12,044 nucleotides of DNA from Candidatus Atribacteria bacterium 4572_76 (GCA_002084865.1 NBMG01000026.1:1-12044); one strand, 5' to 3'; positions 1 to 7,010 are shown, counted from the first letter of the stretch. Numbers and translations: made by a program. The notes: generated by a model not told the origin, from the sequence alone.

Positions 1-70
1 TTATCTTAAAACTTGTTTAAGTACCCAAAACTCAAGAGCCAGGGATCTGGTTTCTGTTTCCTATCTTTTT

Positions 71-104
71 TACGAGATACGATTCACGAGATACGAGATA
101 CGAT
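71..104 (+). repeat. ACGAGATACG-family intergenic repeat, copy 1
   Basis: A stretch built from the word ACGAGATACG followed by ATTC and two more partial repeats of the same word. Nearly identical stretches occur at 6951-6980 and 9380-9411, a shorter one at 4539-4563, and a reverse-complement copy at 11930-11962. It sits directly after the reconstructed end of glmM. The preceding bases (about 48-70, containing TTTCTGTTTCCT) resemble those before the copy at 9380, so the repeated unit may be longer than the core. No coding potential was seen in positions 1-103. Function is unknown; it behaves as a dispersed intergenic repeat. Confidence 0.8.
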
Positions 105-243
105 TATATATCTTCCTTTTCAATCACCTCTCTTAAATCCTGGGAAATTTTCTCTAATTTATTTTTATCTTCTCCTTCTAATAATATTCTAATTAATGGT
201 TCAGTACCAGAAGGTCTAACAAAAATTCTACCCTTTCCGTCTA
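104..243 (-). pseudogene. glmM: Out-of-frame C-terminal remnant of glmM (phosphate-binding domain 4)
   Basis: Immediately downstream of the glmM stop, another reading frame encodes RLDGKGRIFVRPSGTEP and then LIRILLEGEDKNKLEKI, ending at a TAA at 104-106 after EKEDI. RPSGTEPLIR is the conserved phosphate-binding loop of the last domain of phosphoglucosamine mutases, so this is the true end of glmM. The frame cannot be joined upstream because it meets a TGA right before the match. By comparison with Bacillus-type GlmM recalled from memory, about 21 residues are missing between LNCEV and this segment. The defect is therefore a deletion whose length is not a multiple of three, not a one-base slip. 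Confidence 0.85.
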
Positions 244-1382
244 ACCTCACAATTCAAAATAATCTGAGGGTATTTTTCCATTACTGAAGCCAGATCGGAT
301 AAAGGTTTTCCTTCTTCCTGAAGAACCTTCATAAGTTGCAGGGAAGTTAATAATCCATCCCCGGTAGTACTATATTGCGAAAAAATAATATGACCTGATT
401 GTTCTCCTCCCAATACTGTCTTAACTTTCTGCATCATTTCCAATACATAACGGTCACCGATATCAGTCCTAACAACTTTTCCTCCTGCTTTTTCTATAGC
501 CCTATCAAAGCCAATATTACTCATTAAGGTAGTTACTACTGTTTTATCGGGCAATTGGGTTTTCTTGTCAAGGTTTAAAGCACAAATTGCCATTATTTGG
601 TCTCCATCCACAATGTTTCCCTTTTCATCTACGGCGATAACCCTATCTGCATCGCCATCATAAGAAAAACCCAAATCTGCTTTTTGTCTTAGAACTTCTT
701 TTTTCAAGGAAGCAGGATGTACCGAACCACAATTAAAATTTATATTAATGCCATTTGGTTTATCGTTTATGGTAATTATCTCGGCTCCTAATTCTGCAAA
801 AACACGGGGGGCAATCATAAAAGAAGCACCATTAGCACAATCTAAAACGATTTTATATCCCTTAAGTGTAAATTTTGGGGGAAGGGTATTTTTTATGTAA
901 TCAATATATCTTTCTATTGCTCCGGCCAATTCTTTTACCCTGCCAATATTTTCCTTGGTAGGCCATTCATCCTTTGAATGATTTTCAAAATATATTCTCT
1001 CTATCTCTTCTTCTTCTGAATCAGAAAACTTAAAACCATCCCCTCTAATATATTTAATGCCATTGTGATCGAAGGGATTATGTGAAGCGGAAATAACTAT
1101 ACCACAATTAGCGTGGTAAGCTCTGGTTAGGTAAGCTACTACAGGGGTGGGGACTATTCCCACTCTTAGAACGTCTACTCCTACTGAACATATTCCTGCT
1201 ATTAAAGCAGCTTCTAACATATCCCCCGAAATTCGTGTATCCTTACCGATTAATATCTTTGGGTCAGCCTTATCTTTAAATAAATATGCTCCGGTTCTTC
1301 CTATATGAAAAGCCACCTCAGCAGTTATAGGCTCTCTATTTGCAATTCCTCTTATCCCATCAGTTCCAAATAATTTTTTCAT
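228..1382 (-). CDS. glmM: Phosphoglucosamine mutase GlmM, C-terminus disrupted by an internal deletion/frameshift
   Basis: GlmM converts glucosamine-6-phosphate to glucosamine-1-phosphate in the cytoplasm, a step towards UDP-GlcNAc for peptidoglycan. Seen in the 384-residue product: N-terminal LFGTDGIRG, the phosphoserine loop ASHNP at 99-103 (catalytic Ser100), the metal-binding DGDADR at 242-247 and the sugar-binding GGEQSGH at 325-331. The ATG is preceded by GAGGT five bases upstream. The frame ends after LNCEVRRKG, whereas the family is normally about 445-450 residues. The missing fourth domain is readable just downstream in another frame (104-243). As written, the product lacks the RPSGTEP phosphate-binding loop and would probably be inactive. 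It follows cdaA-cdaR, the usual Firmicutes order, but is separated from cdaR by a 597-base repeat island. The family assignment is certain; the reality of the lesion is not. Confidence 0.93.
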   Translation of the reverse strand: MKKLFGTDGIRGIANREPITAEVAFHIGRTGAYLFKDKADPKILIGKDTRISGDMLEAALIAGICSVGVDVLRVGIVPTPVVAYLTRAYHANCGIVISASHNPFDHNGIKYIRGDGFKFSDSEEEEIERIYFENHSKDEWPTKENIGRVKELAGAIERYIDYIKNTLPPKFTLKGYKIVLDCANGASFMIAPRVFAELGAEIITINDKPNGININFNCGSVHPASLKKEVLRQKADLGFSYDGDADRVIAVDEKGNIVDGDQIMAICALNLDKKTQLPDKTVVTTLMSNIGFDRAIEKAGGKVVRTDIGDRYVLEMMQKVKTVLGGEQSGHIIFSQYSTTGDGLLTSLQLMKVLQEEGKPLSDLASVMEKYPQIILNCEVRRKG

Positions 1383-1447
1383 AAAATACCTCGATATTAA
1401 TTAATTGACCAATTAACCAATTGCCCGATTTACCAATTATTTATTCA

Positions 1448-1492
1448 TTAGTTTTAAACATAAGTTTTTAATAATTATTATACAGCGAAAAA
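1448..1492 (+). repeat. Dispersed AT-rich repeat TTAGTTTTAAA.., copy A
   Basis: The stretch starting TTAGTTTTAAACATAAG and running to ATACAGCGAAAAA is matched with scattered mismatches by 4271-4316 (TTAGTTTTAAATACAAG to ATACAGCTAAAAA), in the same orientation. Both copies are upstream of a gene in a non-coding gap (glmM here, cdaA there). It is part of the repeat islands; no function is evident. Confidence 0.55.
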
Positions 1493-1538
1493 CTTTAAAC
1501 GAAAAGTGAAAAACCATAATTCAAAATTTAAAACATAA

Positions 1539-1955
1539 CTAGCGTAGAGCGGGTAGCGTTTAGCGTATAGGATAAATCATTTTATATAATATGCTCTATT
1601 ATGTCATTCCCGTGAAACCCGTGAAACCTGTCCTCGATCCCCGATCAGGTCGAGGACAGGCTCTGATCGGGGAACGGGAATCTATCTTTTTTTTCTTATC
1701 CTTCACCCCTGGATTCCCGCTTTTGGGAATAACAGAGGGGGTGTTATTTTTACGTTTTTCGCTATTTTGTTAACCGCTATAATACGAGAAACTAACTTGA
1801 GATTGTTTCGCTTTTTCTCGCAATGGAAACTGAATTAATTTATTTTTTATTTCTTTTCGGTATACTATATACGAAATACAATTTTATTCTGGTCTTTACA
1901 TTTTGTCTTCTTCTTTCTTAACTCTACGCTAAACGCTGTACGCTCCACGCTAGTT
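1539..1955. repeat. Repeat island bounded by inverted TAGCGTATAGCG-family ends, between cdaR and glmM
   Basis: The left end (1539-1570) reads CTAGCGTAGAGCGGGTAGCG and on into TTTAGCGTATAGG. The right end (about 1921-1955) is its imperfect reverse complement, read on the other strand as CTAGCGTGGAGCGTACAGCG and on into TTTAGCGTAGAG. Between them lie a GC-rich hairpin cluster (1603-1750) and AT-rich filler. The island accounts for most of the 597-base gap between cdaR and glmM, two genes normally adjacent. I see no credible gene in it: the short plus-strand frame at 1591-1773 is just translated hairpin repeat. It resembles a non-autonomous, MITE-like insertion but no target-site duplication is obvious. 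Confidence 0.6.
1627..1672. repeat. GC-rich element with two mutually exclusive hairpins
   Basis: CCTGTCCTCGA (1627-1637) pairs perfectly with TCGAGGACAGG (1650-1660), an 11-bp stem with a 12-base loop. CCCCGATCA (1639-1647), which lies in that loop, pairs with TGATCGGGG (1664-1672). The two stems cross, so they exclude each other or form a pseudoknot or cruciform. The flanks contain ATTCCCG-type words (CATTCCCGTG at 1603, GGATTCCCGC at about 1711), which are common ends of short palindromic repeats in uncultured bacteria. The base composition is much richer in GC than the surroundings. Confidence 0.7.
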
Positions 1956-1979
1956 TTGCTATTCACTAACGACTAACGA

Positions 1980-3191
1980 CTACTTATTGATTAACACCGT
2001 GACTTCTTCCGGTTCAATCTTAATTAAAGAAATTCCTTCGGGAAGATCTACTTGAACTTTTACCTTCTGCTCTACTTTAAAATTATCTGTAAATTTCACA
2101 AAGGCTTTTATATCTTTTGCCTCTAATTTATCAATTAAAATATTTTTTCCTTCAACAGTAATGTCAATTATCTCTGGTTTTATTTCGCAAGATACAAAGG
2201 GAGATAAATTCTGAGGTAAAACTGAGATATTTTTTAGGATTTTCTGGATTATGACTTCCTTAACTTGTATGGTTACTTCTATTAGCTCAACCTCACCATC
2301 TACTATGTTTAATCCTTCTTCCAGGGCAGGTGGAACTTTAACCGATAAAGTCTTTGTAATCCCGTTCACATCAATGGGAATAGTCTCTAAAAATTCAATA
2401 TCACTTATTTTGGAATAATTACCAAAAATCTTTATTTCATCAGGACTAGATAATATTTCAGAAATATAATAACCCGGCGCAGGTTTTCCGATTATTTTTG
2501 GTTTTACTGTTAATTGCTTTTCGGGGTATCCACGAGTCAAAGAAATTGATACTTCCACCATATCCGGTTCAATTTTTACTTCTTTAACTTCATTTCCGTT
2601 TACATCAACTGCTTTAACTTTTAATTTTCTACTCAGATCTTCCTTTATTCCGGAAATATCAATAGCACAAATTATCTGTTTTATATTGTCTAATACACTT
2701 TGAGCACCAATAATCTTAACCATAGAAGGATTAAATTGGGGCTCATCAGTTAAAGAATACCCTTTTTCGGGCACCCCTATTAAACTATATTCAACTTCTA
2801 CCTCTTTGGTCAAAACTTTCTCAACTTCAACTTTTATTTCCGAGGGAATAACTCTAGTGATCTGTGTTTTCTTGGGAGGCTCAACTTCTACCTTCAATTT
2901 ATATATGCCTTCTTTACTAATTTCAGAGAAATTTACTATTCCGTTTATCTGATTAGAAGAAAGGTTATTTATGATATTTTTAGGCCCTCTAATTCCTACA
3001 CTTACATTTGCGGGAAACTCTTTTATTACCAAGCCTTCGCTGAGATTAATTTGAGTAAGAGATATATCGATAAAATTCTCTACTATGGGGTTCTCCCCAC
3101 CTGCTATATACAACCATAGAATAATCGCAAAAAATAAAGAGAGTAATTTGATATCTATATTTTTTAAAAACCAATTTTTTAATTCTATCAT
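1980..3191 (-). CDS. cdaR: CdaR / YbbR-domain protein, regulator of the diadenylate cyclase CdaA
   Basis: A 403-residue YbbR-family protein. A short basic N-terminus leads into one hydrophobic segment (about 14-31, LLSLFFAIILWLYIAG), which would anchor it in the membrane with the rest outside. This is followed by about four repeated beta-rich YbbR domains of 80-100 residues, each with patterns such as VEVSISL or VTIQVKEV near its end and PxxVxIxG-like openings. In Firmicutes CdaR binds the membrane part of CdaA and modulates c-di-AMP production; that role here is inferred from family and position. Its ATG overlaps the reconstructed cdaA stop as ATGA, so translation is likely coupled. It appears intact, ending in TVLINK. 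Confidence 0.9.
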   Translation of the reverse strand: MIELKNWFLKNIDIKLLSLFFAIILWLYIAGGENPIVENFIDISLTQINLSEGLVIKEFPANVSVGIRGPKNIINNLSSNQINGIVNFSEISKEGIYKLKVEVEPPKKTQITRVIPSEIKVEVEKVLTKEVEVEYSLIGVPEKGYSLTDEPQFNPSMVKIIGAQSVLDNIKQIICAIDISGIKEDLSRKLKVKAVDVNGNEVKEVKIEPDMVEVSISLTRGYPEKQLTVKPKIIGKPAPGYYISEILSSPDEIKIFGNYSKISDIEFLETIPIDVNGITKTLSVKVPPALEEGLNIVDGEVELIEVTIQVKEVIIQKILKNISVLPQNLSPFVSCEIKPEIIDITVEGKNILIDKLEAKDIKAFVKFTDNFKVEQKVKVQVDLPEGISLIKIEPEEVTVLINK

Positions 3192-3275
3192 TTTTTGTTA
3201 TCCTCTGTCGGCCAGAAACCAAATTCAGAGATTACCTTAGGTTGGTATAAATGCGTTAACATCTTCTTTAACCCC
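3188..3275 (-). pseudogene. cdaA: Out-of-frame C-terminal tail of cdaA
   Basis: In a different frame from the N-terminal part of cdaA, this stretch reads QGLKKMLTHLYQPKVISEFG and continues to PTEDNKK, stopping at TGA 3188-3190. That stop overlaps the cdaR start as ATGA, a spacing typical of a genuine upstream gene end. LKKML matches the LKEML-like segment that follows the diadenylate cyclase core in this family. The sequence between the two parts, which should carry GTRHRAA and SEETG, is absent. The deletion is estimated at about 40 codons from the known family layout. Confidence 0.7.
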
Positions 3276-3881
3276 TGAGGTTCCATAGGTCGGGTAATCT
3301 TTCCGCATTCTCTCGCTTAGCGGTAAAATGCAATTTGCCCCTGCAATCTTATTCCCTCTAATAATTACAGCTCCATCGTGCAAAGGAGAGTCGGGCATAA
3401 ATATAGAATATAATAATTCAGGAGAAAACTCACTATTTAAAATAATACCGGTTTCCAAAATATCTTTTAAACCAACCTCTCTCTCTAAAACCACCAAAGC
3501 CCCTTTATGTTTACTGGAAAGCATGGGCATTACCATAACCAATCCATTTATTAGTTGTTCAATCTTTTTATCAACTTCCTTGTGCAAAAAAGAAGTATTT
3601 ATAAAAAATCCTCTTTTTCCCATCTTTAATAATCCTCTTCTTATTTCTGGTTGAAATATTATAGGCAGGGCTACAACCATCATGGCCATGGCTCCTTTTA
3701 GAAGCCAATTAATAGTTCTAAGACCAAGCTGATCAGCAATAAAAGAAACAATGAAAAGTACAACTAATCCTTTAATTAATTGTACTGCCGGGGTATCTTT
3801 GATTAAGAGAATTATGTGATAAGAAATAAAGGCAATGATTAATATATCGATAACATCTAAAAGACTGAAAGAGATTGGCAC
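3237..3881 (-). CDS. cdaA: Diadenylate cyclase CdaA, truncated before its RHR catalytic motif
   Basis: CdaA makes cyclic di-AMP from two ATP at the membrane. Seen: three transmembrane helices (about 8-27, 33-51, 57-77), the family signature FQPEIRRGLL at 76-85, and the cyclase motif PLHDGAVII with DGA at 169-171, followed by GANCILPLSE. After PTYGT (residue 201), where homologues continue GTRHRAA and later SEETG, the frame instead runs through an unrelated tail to a stop, giving 214 residues against about 270 for the family. The real 3' end is readable in another frame at 3188-3275. Without RHR the enzyme should not make c-di-AMP. The start is GTG, with GGGAGAA five bases upstream. It is the first gene of cdaA-cdaR-glmM. 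Confidence 0.9.
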   Translation of the reverse strand: MPISFSLLDVIDILIIAFISYHIILLIKDTPAVQLIKGLVVLFIVSFIADQLGLRTINWLLKGAMAMMVVALPIIFQPEIRRGLLKMGKRGFFINTSFLHKEVDKKIEQLINGLVMVMPMLSSKHKGALVVLEREVGLKDILETGIILNSEFSPELLYSIFMPDSPLHDGAVIIRGNKIAGANCILPLSERMRKDYPTYGTSGVKEDVNAFIPT

Positions 3882-3951
3882 TTGATTCTCCCTTTTTAAA
3901 TTAGTTGTTAGTAAAAGAAGACATAGAACACCATACTGCTACTTTTATTTT

Positions 3952-4028
3952 GTAAGGGCACAATGAATTGTGCCCTTACCATTTTATTGTTTAATGTTTC
4001 CCGTGGGCACGATGCATCGTGCCCCTAC
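3952..4028. repeat. Paired-hairpin (REP/BIME-like) element
   Basis: Two hairpins in tandem. The first, 3952-3979, has the 12-bp perfect stem GTAAGGGCACAA / TTGTGCCCTTAC around a TGAA loop. The second is the perfect palindrome GGGCACGATGCATCGTGCCC at 4005-4024, ending in CCCCTAC. The outer ends (GTAAGGG and CCCCTAC) are related. It lies upstream of cdaA, in a gap with no gene. The layout recalls REP doublets that are moved by REP-associated transposases, but no such transposase is in this window. Confidence 0.75.
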
Positions 4029-4270
4029 ATTCCTATTTTATTTACTTTTTGGGTAGTAATCATAATTTAATCATTGATAAATTTACAAGCCGATAAATTA
4101 GTAGTTAGTTTTTAGTTAATCTGTTACCCGGTTTACCGGTTAGCTAATTAAATAATTTTCAGTTAATATTTAATAACAACACAGCGTGACGGATGAATTA
4201 AAAAGATAAAATATTTTCCTTATTATTAATTATAAATTTATTTTATTCTTTAATCAAATTAAATTAGTCG

Positions 4271-4316
4271 TTAGTTTTAAATACAAGTTTTCAGTTATCA
4301 GCATACAGCTAAAAAT
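4271..4316 (+). repeat. Dispersed AT-rich repeat TTAGTTTTAAA.., copy B
   Basis: Partner of the copy at 1448-1492: TTAGTTTTAAA, then AAGTTTT, and ATACAGC followed by a run of A. Same orientation, several mismatches. Non-coding. Confidence 0.55.
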
Positions 4317-4360
4317 TCAAAACTAAAAACCTTTTTTTTCGCATAAAGTATTGTTTTTAA

Positions 4361-4419
4361 TGTAGGGGTCGAATTTATTCGACCTGTGTTTTAGGGGCTT
4401 GATAAATCAAGCCCCTACA
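4361..4419. repeat. Second paired-hairpin (REP/BIME-like) element
   Basis: The element starts TGTAGGGG and ends CCCCTACA, an 8-bp perfect terminal inverted repeat. Inside are two hairpins: GGTCGAA / TTCGACC around TTTA (4367-4384), and a 12-bp perfect stem TAGGGGCTTGAT / ATCAAGCCCCTA around AA (4392-4417). Its design is the same as that of the element at 3952-4028, but the stem sequences differ, which suggests related but diverged families. Confidence 0.75.
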
Positions 4420-4538
4420 TAATGAAAACTGATAACTTGTAACCTATATTTTTAATAGGTAAACTGATTAACCGGGTAACTAAATAATCTTGTAACTTGC
4501 GTCTTTTGTCAGCTAGCTAACCAAGTAACTAATTCTTA

Positions 4539-4563
4539 ACGAGATACGATTTATGAGATACGA
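4539..4563 (+). repeat. ACGAGATACG-family intergenic repeat, short copy
   Basis: ACGAGATACGATTTATGAGA followed by TACGA, one mismatch-rich half of the longer copies at 71-104 and 9380-9411. It is followed at 4581-4610 by a TAGCGTATAG-family stretch (reading GCGTTTTTCGCTATATACTA then TACGCTATGG), the same pairing of families seen at 9380-9466. Confidence 0.6.
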
Positions 4564-4640
4564 ATATAGTTTTGTGTTTTGCGTTTTTCGCTATATACTA
4601 TACGCTATGGTTTATTCACTATCGACTAATCGAATTAAAT

Positions 4641-5573
4641 TTATAATAATAAAGCCAAGACGCTTTTTTGAGCATGTAGTCTATTTTCTGCCTGGTCAAT
4701 TACTACAGAATGGGGACCATCTATGACTTCATCAGTTATCTCTTCCCCGCGATGAGCAGGCAGGCAATGTAATATTATTACATCATCTTTTGCCCTATTT
4801 AATAAATTTTGATTTATTTGATAAGGCTTAAATGCATCTTTTCTTACTTCACTCTCTTTTTCAAATCCCATGCTAGTCCAAACATCTGTATAGATAGCAT
4901 CAGCTCCATCTACAGCTTCTCCCGGGTCATGGATAATTTCTATTCTACTATTTATTTTTTTTGCATCTTCTTTAGCCAGATTTATAATCTCTTCCTTCGG
5001 CTCATAACCGGGGGGGACAGCTAAAACAATATCCATCCCTACCTTAACCGCTCCAAACAATAAGGAATGTGCCACATTATTACCATCGCCAATATAAGCT
5101 AATTTAAGATTGGACAATCTACCTTTCTTTTCTTTAATAGTTAATAGATCACCCAAAACCTGGCAAGGATGCAAAAGTTCAGATAATCCGTTGATAACCG
5201 GAACTGATGAATACTTGGCTAATTCTAACATTATTTCATGACTGAAAGTTCGGGCCATAATTCCGCTTACGTAACGAGATAACACTCGTCCGATATCTTT
5301 CGTTGCTTCTCTTTTTCCTAATTTTATATCATCTGGACCTAAATAAATCGCTTGCCCGCCTAATTGAATCATTCCTGTTTCAAAAGATACTCTGGTCCTC
5401 AAAGAAGGTTTTTGAAAAATCATTCCTAAAACCTTTCCCTTTAAAAGAGGTTGTTCTTCATGGGAATAGTGTCTCAATTTTATAATCTCAGCAGTTTCTA
5501 ATATTTGATTAACCTCTTCCCTGCTCAAATCATTAATGGATACTAAATTTTTTCCTTTCATATCTATTGCCAT
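4641..5573 (-). CDS. argF: Ornithine carbamoyltransferase
   Basis: Catalyses carbamoyl phosphate plus L-ornithine to citrulline in the cytoplasm, normally in arginine biosynthesis. The 310-residue length is typical and the gene looks intact. Motifs: the carbamoyl-phosphate loop KPSLRTRVSFE (SLRTR at 57-61, a common variant of STRTR), HPCQ at 135-138, the ornithine loop DVWTSMG at 230-236, and HCLPAHRGEEI from 269. The ornithine-loop SMG with HCLPAHRG argues for OTC rather than aspartate carbamoyltransferase; a catabolic role cannot be excluded from sequence alone. The ATG overlaps the stop of the upstream racemase gene by one base (TAATG) and has an AAGGAGA-like site inside that gene, so the two are co-translated. 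A second in-frame ATG four codons later is a possible alternative start. Confidence 0.95.
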   Translation of the reverse strand: MAIDMKGKNLVSINDLSREEVNQILETAEIIKLRHYSHEEQPLLKGKVLGMIFQKPSLRTRVSFETGMIQLGGQAIYLGPDDIKLGKREATKDIGRVLSRYVSGIMARTFSHEIMLELAKYSSVPVINGLSELLHPCQVLGDLLTIKEKKGRLSNLKLAYIGDGNNVAHSLLFGAVKVGMDIVLAVPPGYEPKEEIINLAKEDAKKINSRIEIIHDPGEAVDGADAIYTDVWTSMGFEKESEVRKDAFKPYQINQNLLNRAKDDVIILHCLPAHRGEEITDEVIDGPHSVVIDQAENRLHAQKSVLALLL

Positions 5574-6661
5574 TATTTTTTCTCCTTCCTTTTATAAAAA
5601 TATTTTTTTACGTATTTTGAAGTGGTGGCGGAAAGCAACGCAGGATAATTTAATCTAAACCTTACTTCGTCACCGACTTTTAATTCTTCTTTAAAATCAG
5701 TGATATCAATAATTAAATGGTCACTACTTGCACCTACTATTTTCATTCCTTCTTTCAGAGGAATTAAACTATTGAGATAAATGTCCTGTTTCCCTATTGC
5801 TAAAATGGCTCTTTTTCTTATTCCTAAATCCCGAAAAACAGGGATCTCCCCAAAAGCATCCCGACCAATCTCCCCTTGGGGCAAAGATGGCTTCTCTTGC
5901 ACTTCTATAACTTCTGCAGTTAAAATAAAGGTATCCTGATAGGTGCCTGCTATATTGCGCAATCTTACATCATCCTGACCAAGCAGAATGCCTACTCCTA
6001 TCCTTAACTGGTTTATTCTATCTGGAATGATTTCATCTTCAATTAATTTTAAAACACTGGTACTGCCCCCTGAAATTACTTCCAAATTTACATGAAAATT
6101 ATTTTCGATTTCTTCTGTTAATTCAACCAGTCTGGTTAGGTTTTTCCGAGTTGGCATCACTCCGCTGATACAGCAAAAATTTGCACCGATGCCTATTAAT
6201 TTTACTCCCGATAATCTTTTAATCTCTCCTACTGTTTGCATGGCATCACCTGGCATAATTCCTTCTCTTAGGTCTCCTAAGTCTATCATCAGAATTATTC
6301 TATGAACCATCCTTCTCTTTAAAGCTTCCTGTGATAATGCTTTAATAACCGAAATTTCTGAGTTTAAACTTATGTCTGCCCAATCTAAAACTCTATCTAC
6401 TTCGCTTAACATGGGAATCCTTATTAACATTGTCTCTACTTTAAGTTCGGCTTTCTTCAACTCTCTAAGATTCTCAATTCGAGAATCACCTAAAATATTT
6501 ATCCCCCCGTCTGCCATAGCTTGTCCTACTTTCGGAATAGCACAACATCCTTTAGTTACTCCCACTACTCCAATTCCGCGTTTTGAACAAAGGGCTTTAA
6601 TATTTTTTGAATTACTTTTTATCTTGTCCAGATAAATATTTAATCGAGGATTTCTTTTCAT
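5573..6661 (-). CDS. orr: Alanine/ornithine racemase-family PLP enzyme, probable ornithine racemase
   Basis: A 362-residue fold-type III PLP enzyme of the alanine racemase N-terminal family. Seen: strand-lysine VGVTKG with the likely PLP lysine at 37, GDSRIENL at 58-65, DLGDLREG at 127-134, the phosphate-binding SGGS at 197-200, and LRIGVGILLG at 219-228. These are features of the Orr/YhfX-like branch rather than classical Alr, and the GDSR and DxGDxREG motifs match ornithine racemases of clostridial type. Substrate assignment is inferred from that and from the one-base overlap with argF downstream. It could instead racemise alanine or lysine. The ATG has AAGGAAGGAAA just upstream. No clear promoter was found; the gene follows the rpsI terminator by about 350 bases of repeats, so it likely starts its own transcript. 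Confidence 0.8.
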   Translation of the reverse strand: MKRNPRLNIYLDKIKSNSKNIKALCSKRGIGVVGVTKGCCAIPKVGQAMADGGINILGDSRIENLRELKKAELKVETMLIRIPMLSEVDRVLDWADISLNSEISVIKALSQEALKRRMVHRIILMIDLGDLREGIMPGDAMQTVGEIKRLSGVKLIGIGANFCCISGVMPTRKNLTRLVELTEEIENNFHVNLEVISGGSTSVLKLIEDEIIPDRINQLRIGVGILLGQDDVRLRNIAGTYQDTFILTAEVIEVQEKPSLPQGEIGRDAFGEIPVFRDLGIRKRAILAIGKQDIYLNSLIPLKEGMKIVGASSDHLIIDITDFKEELKVGDEVRFRLNYPALLSATTSKYVKKYFYKRKEKK

Positions 6662-6717
6662 TGTTTCCTTCCTTAAAAAGGGAAAATAATTACAAAAGGT
6701 AAATTAGTCATTAATAT

Positions 6718-6949
6718 TTAATAGCGTATAGCGTACAGCGGGTAGCGTATAGGCACGGGGAACAATTGCGGGAAAAAGCGAATGCTAAAGATGCGAAACG
6801 TCCCCCAGTCTTCCCGTAGGACAGGCGTCTCGCCTGTCTATGAAAAGTAGTGATACGCTTTTAAGTTTTCTATAAACTTGCAACTTGTAACTCGAAACCT
6901 GAAACCTGCAACTTATTACTAATTACTCATTACTTGTTACTGTATTTTA
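6718..6949 (+). repeat. Left arm of a long inverted repeat flanking rplM-rpsI
   Basis: This ~230-bp composite stretch is matched in reverse complement by about 8096-8333. In order it contains TAGCGTATAGCG words (6719-6752), GGGGAACAATTGCGGGAAAA (6757-6776), GCGAATGCTAAAGATGCG, the hairpin GACAGGCG-TCT-CGCCTGTC (6820-6838), and AACTTGTAAC/GAAACCTG words (6884-6915) up to TTACTGTATTTT. Long blocks are identical in the other arm, with mismatches and small indels elsewhere. It is non-coding, between the racemase gene and the rpsI terminator. Confidence 0.88.
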
Positions 6950-6950
6950 T

Positions 6951-6980
6951 ACGAGATACGATTCACGAGATACGAGATAC
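6951..6980 (+). repeat. ACGAGATACG-family intergenic repeat, copy 2
   Basis: ACGAGATACG-ATTC-ACGAGATACG-AGATAC, identical over its length to the copies at 71-100 and 9380-9409. It abuts the inner end of the long inverted-repeat arm and lies just before the rpsI terminator. The right arm at 8096-8333 does not have this exact block at the matching place. Confidence 0.8.
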
Positions 6981-7010
6981 AATTTTTGTGTAGTTTTCAG
7001 ATAAAAAACT

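Larger units (their letters stand above)
3893..4640. other. Gene-free intergenic region between argF and cdaA, filled with repeats
   Basis: No gene was found in about 750 bases. Contents in order: the hairpin pair at 3952-4028, AT-rich words of the TTAACCGG/AACTAG type (4098-4150), very AT-rich sequence (4150-4265), the dispersed repeat at 4271-4316, the second hairpin pair at 4361-4419, more CTTGTAAC/TTAACC words (4430-4530), an ACGAGATACG-family copy (4539-4563) and a TAGCGTATAG-family copy (4580-4610). Short frames are present on both strands but none has homology or a convincing ribosome binding site. No tRNA-like cloverleaf was seen. Confidence 0.65.

Noticed and set aside
1477..1505. 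TATAAT at 1477-1482 on the minus strand as a glmM promoter
   Set aside because: No acceptable -35 box at 16-18 bases. The hexamer is inside a dispersed AT-rich repeat whose other copy lacks it.
1591..1773. A 60-codon plus-strand open frame
   Set aside because: It is a translation of the GC-rich hairpin repeat and its surroundings, has no ribosome binding site, and has no family resemblance.
3237..3300. Programmed ribosomal frameshift in cdaA (and in glmM at 228-262)
   Set aside because: Conserved residues are missing at both junctions, so a change of frame alone would not restore the protein, and there is no slippery heptamer with a clear downstream structure.
3328..3654. Plus-strand open frame opposite cdaA, and similar ones opposite argF, the racemase gene, ecfA2 and ecfA1
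   Set aside because: They lie antisense to well-supported genes and have no recognisable protein features; they are shadows of the coding strand.
6951..6980. ACGAGATACG repeats as a CRISPR array
   Set aside because: The copies are dispersed kilobases apart in both orientations, without regular spacers or cas genes.
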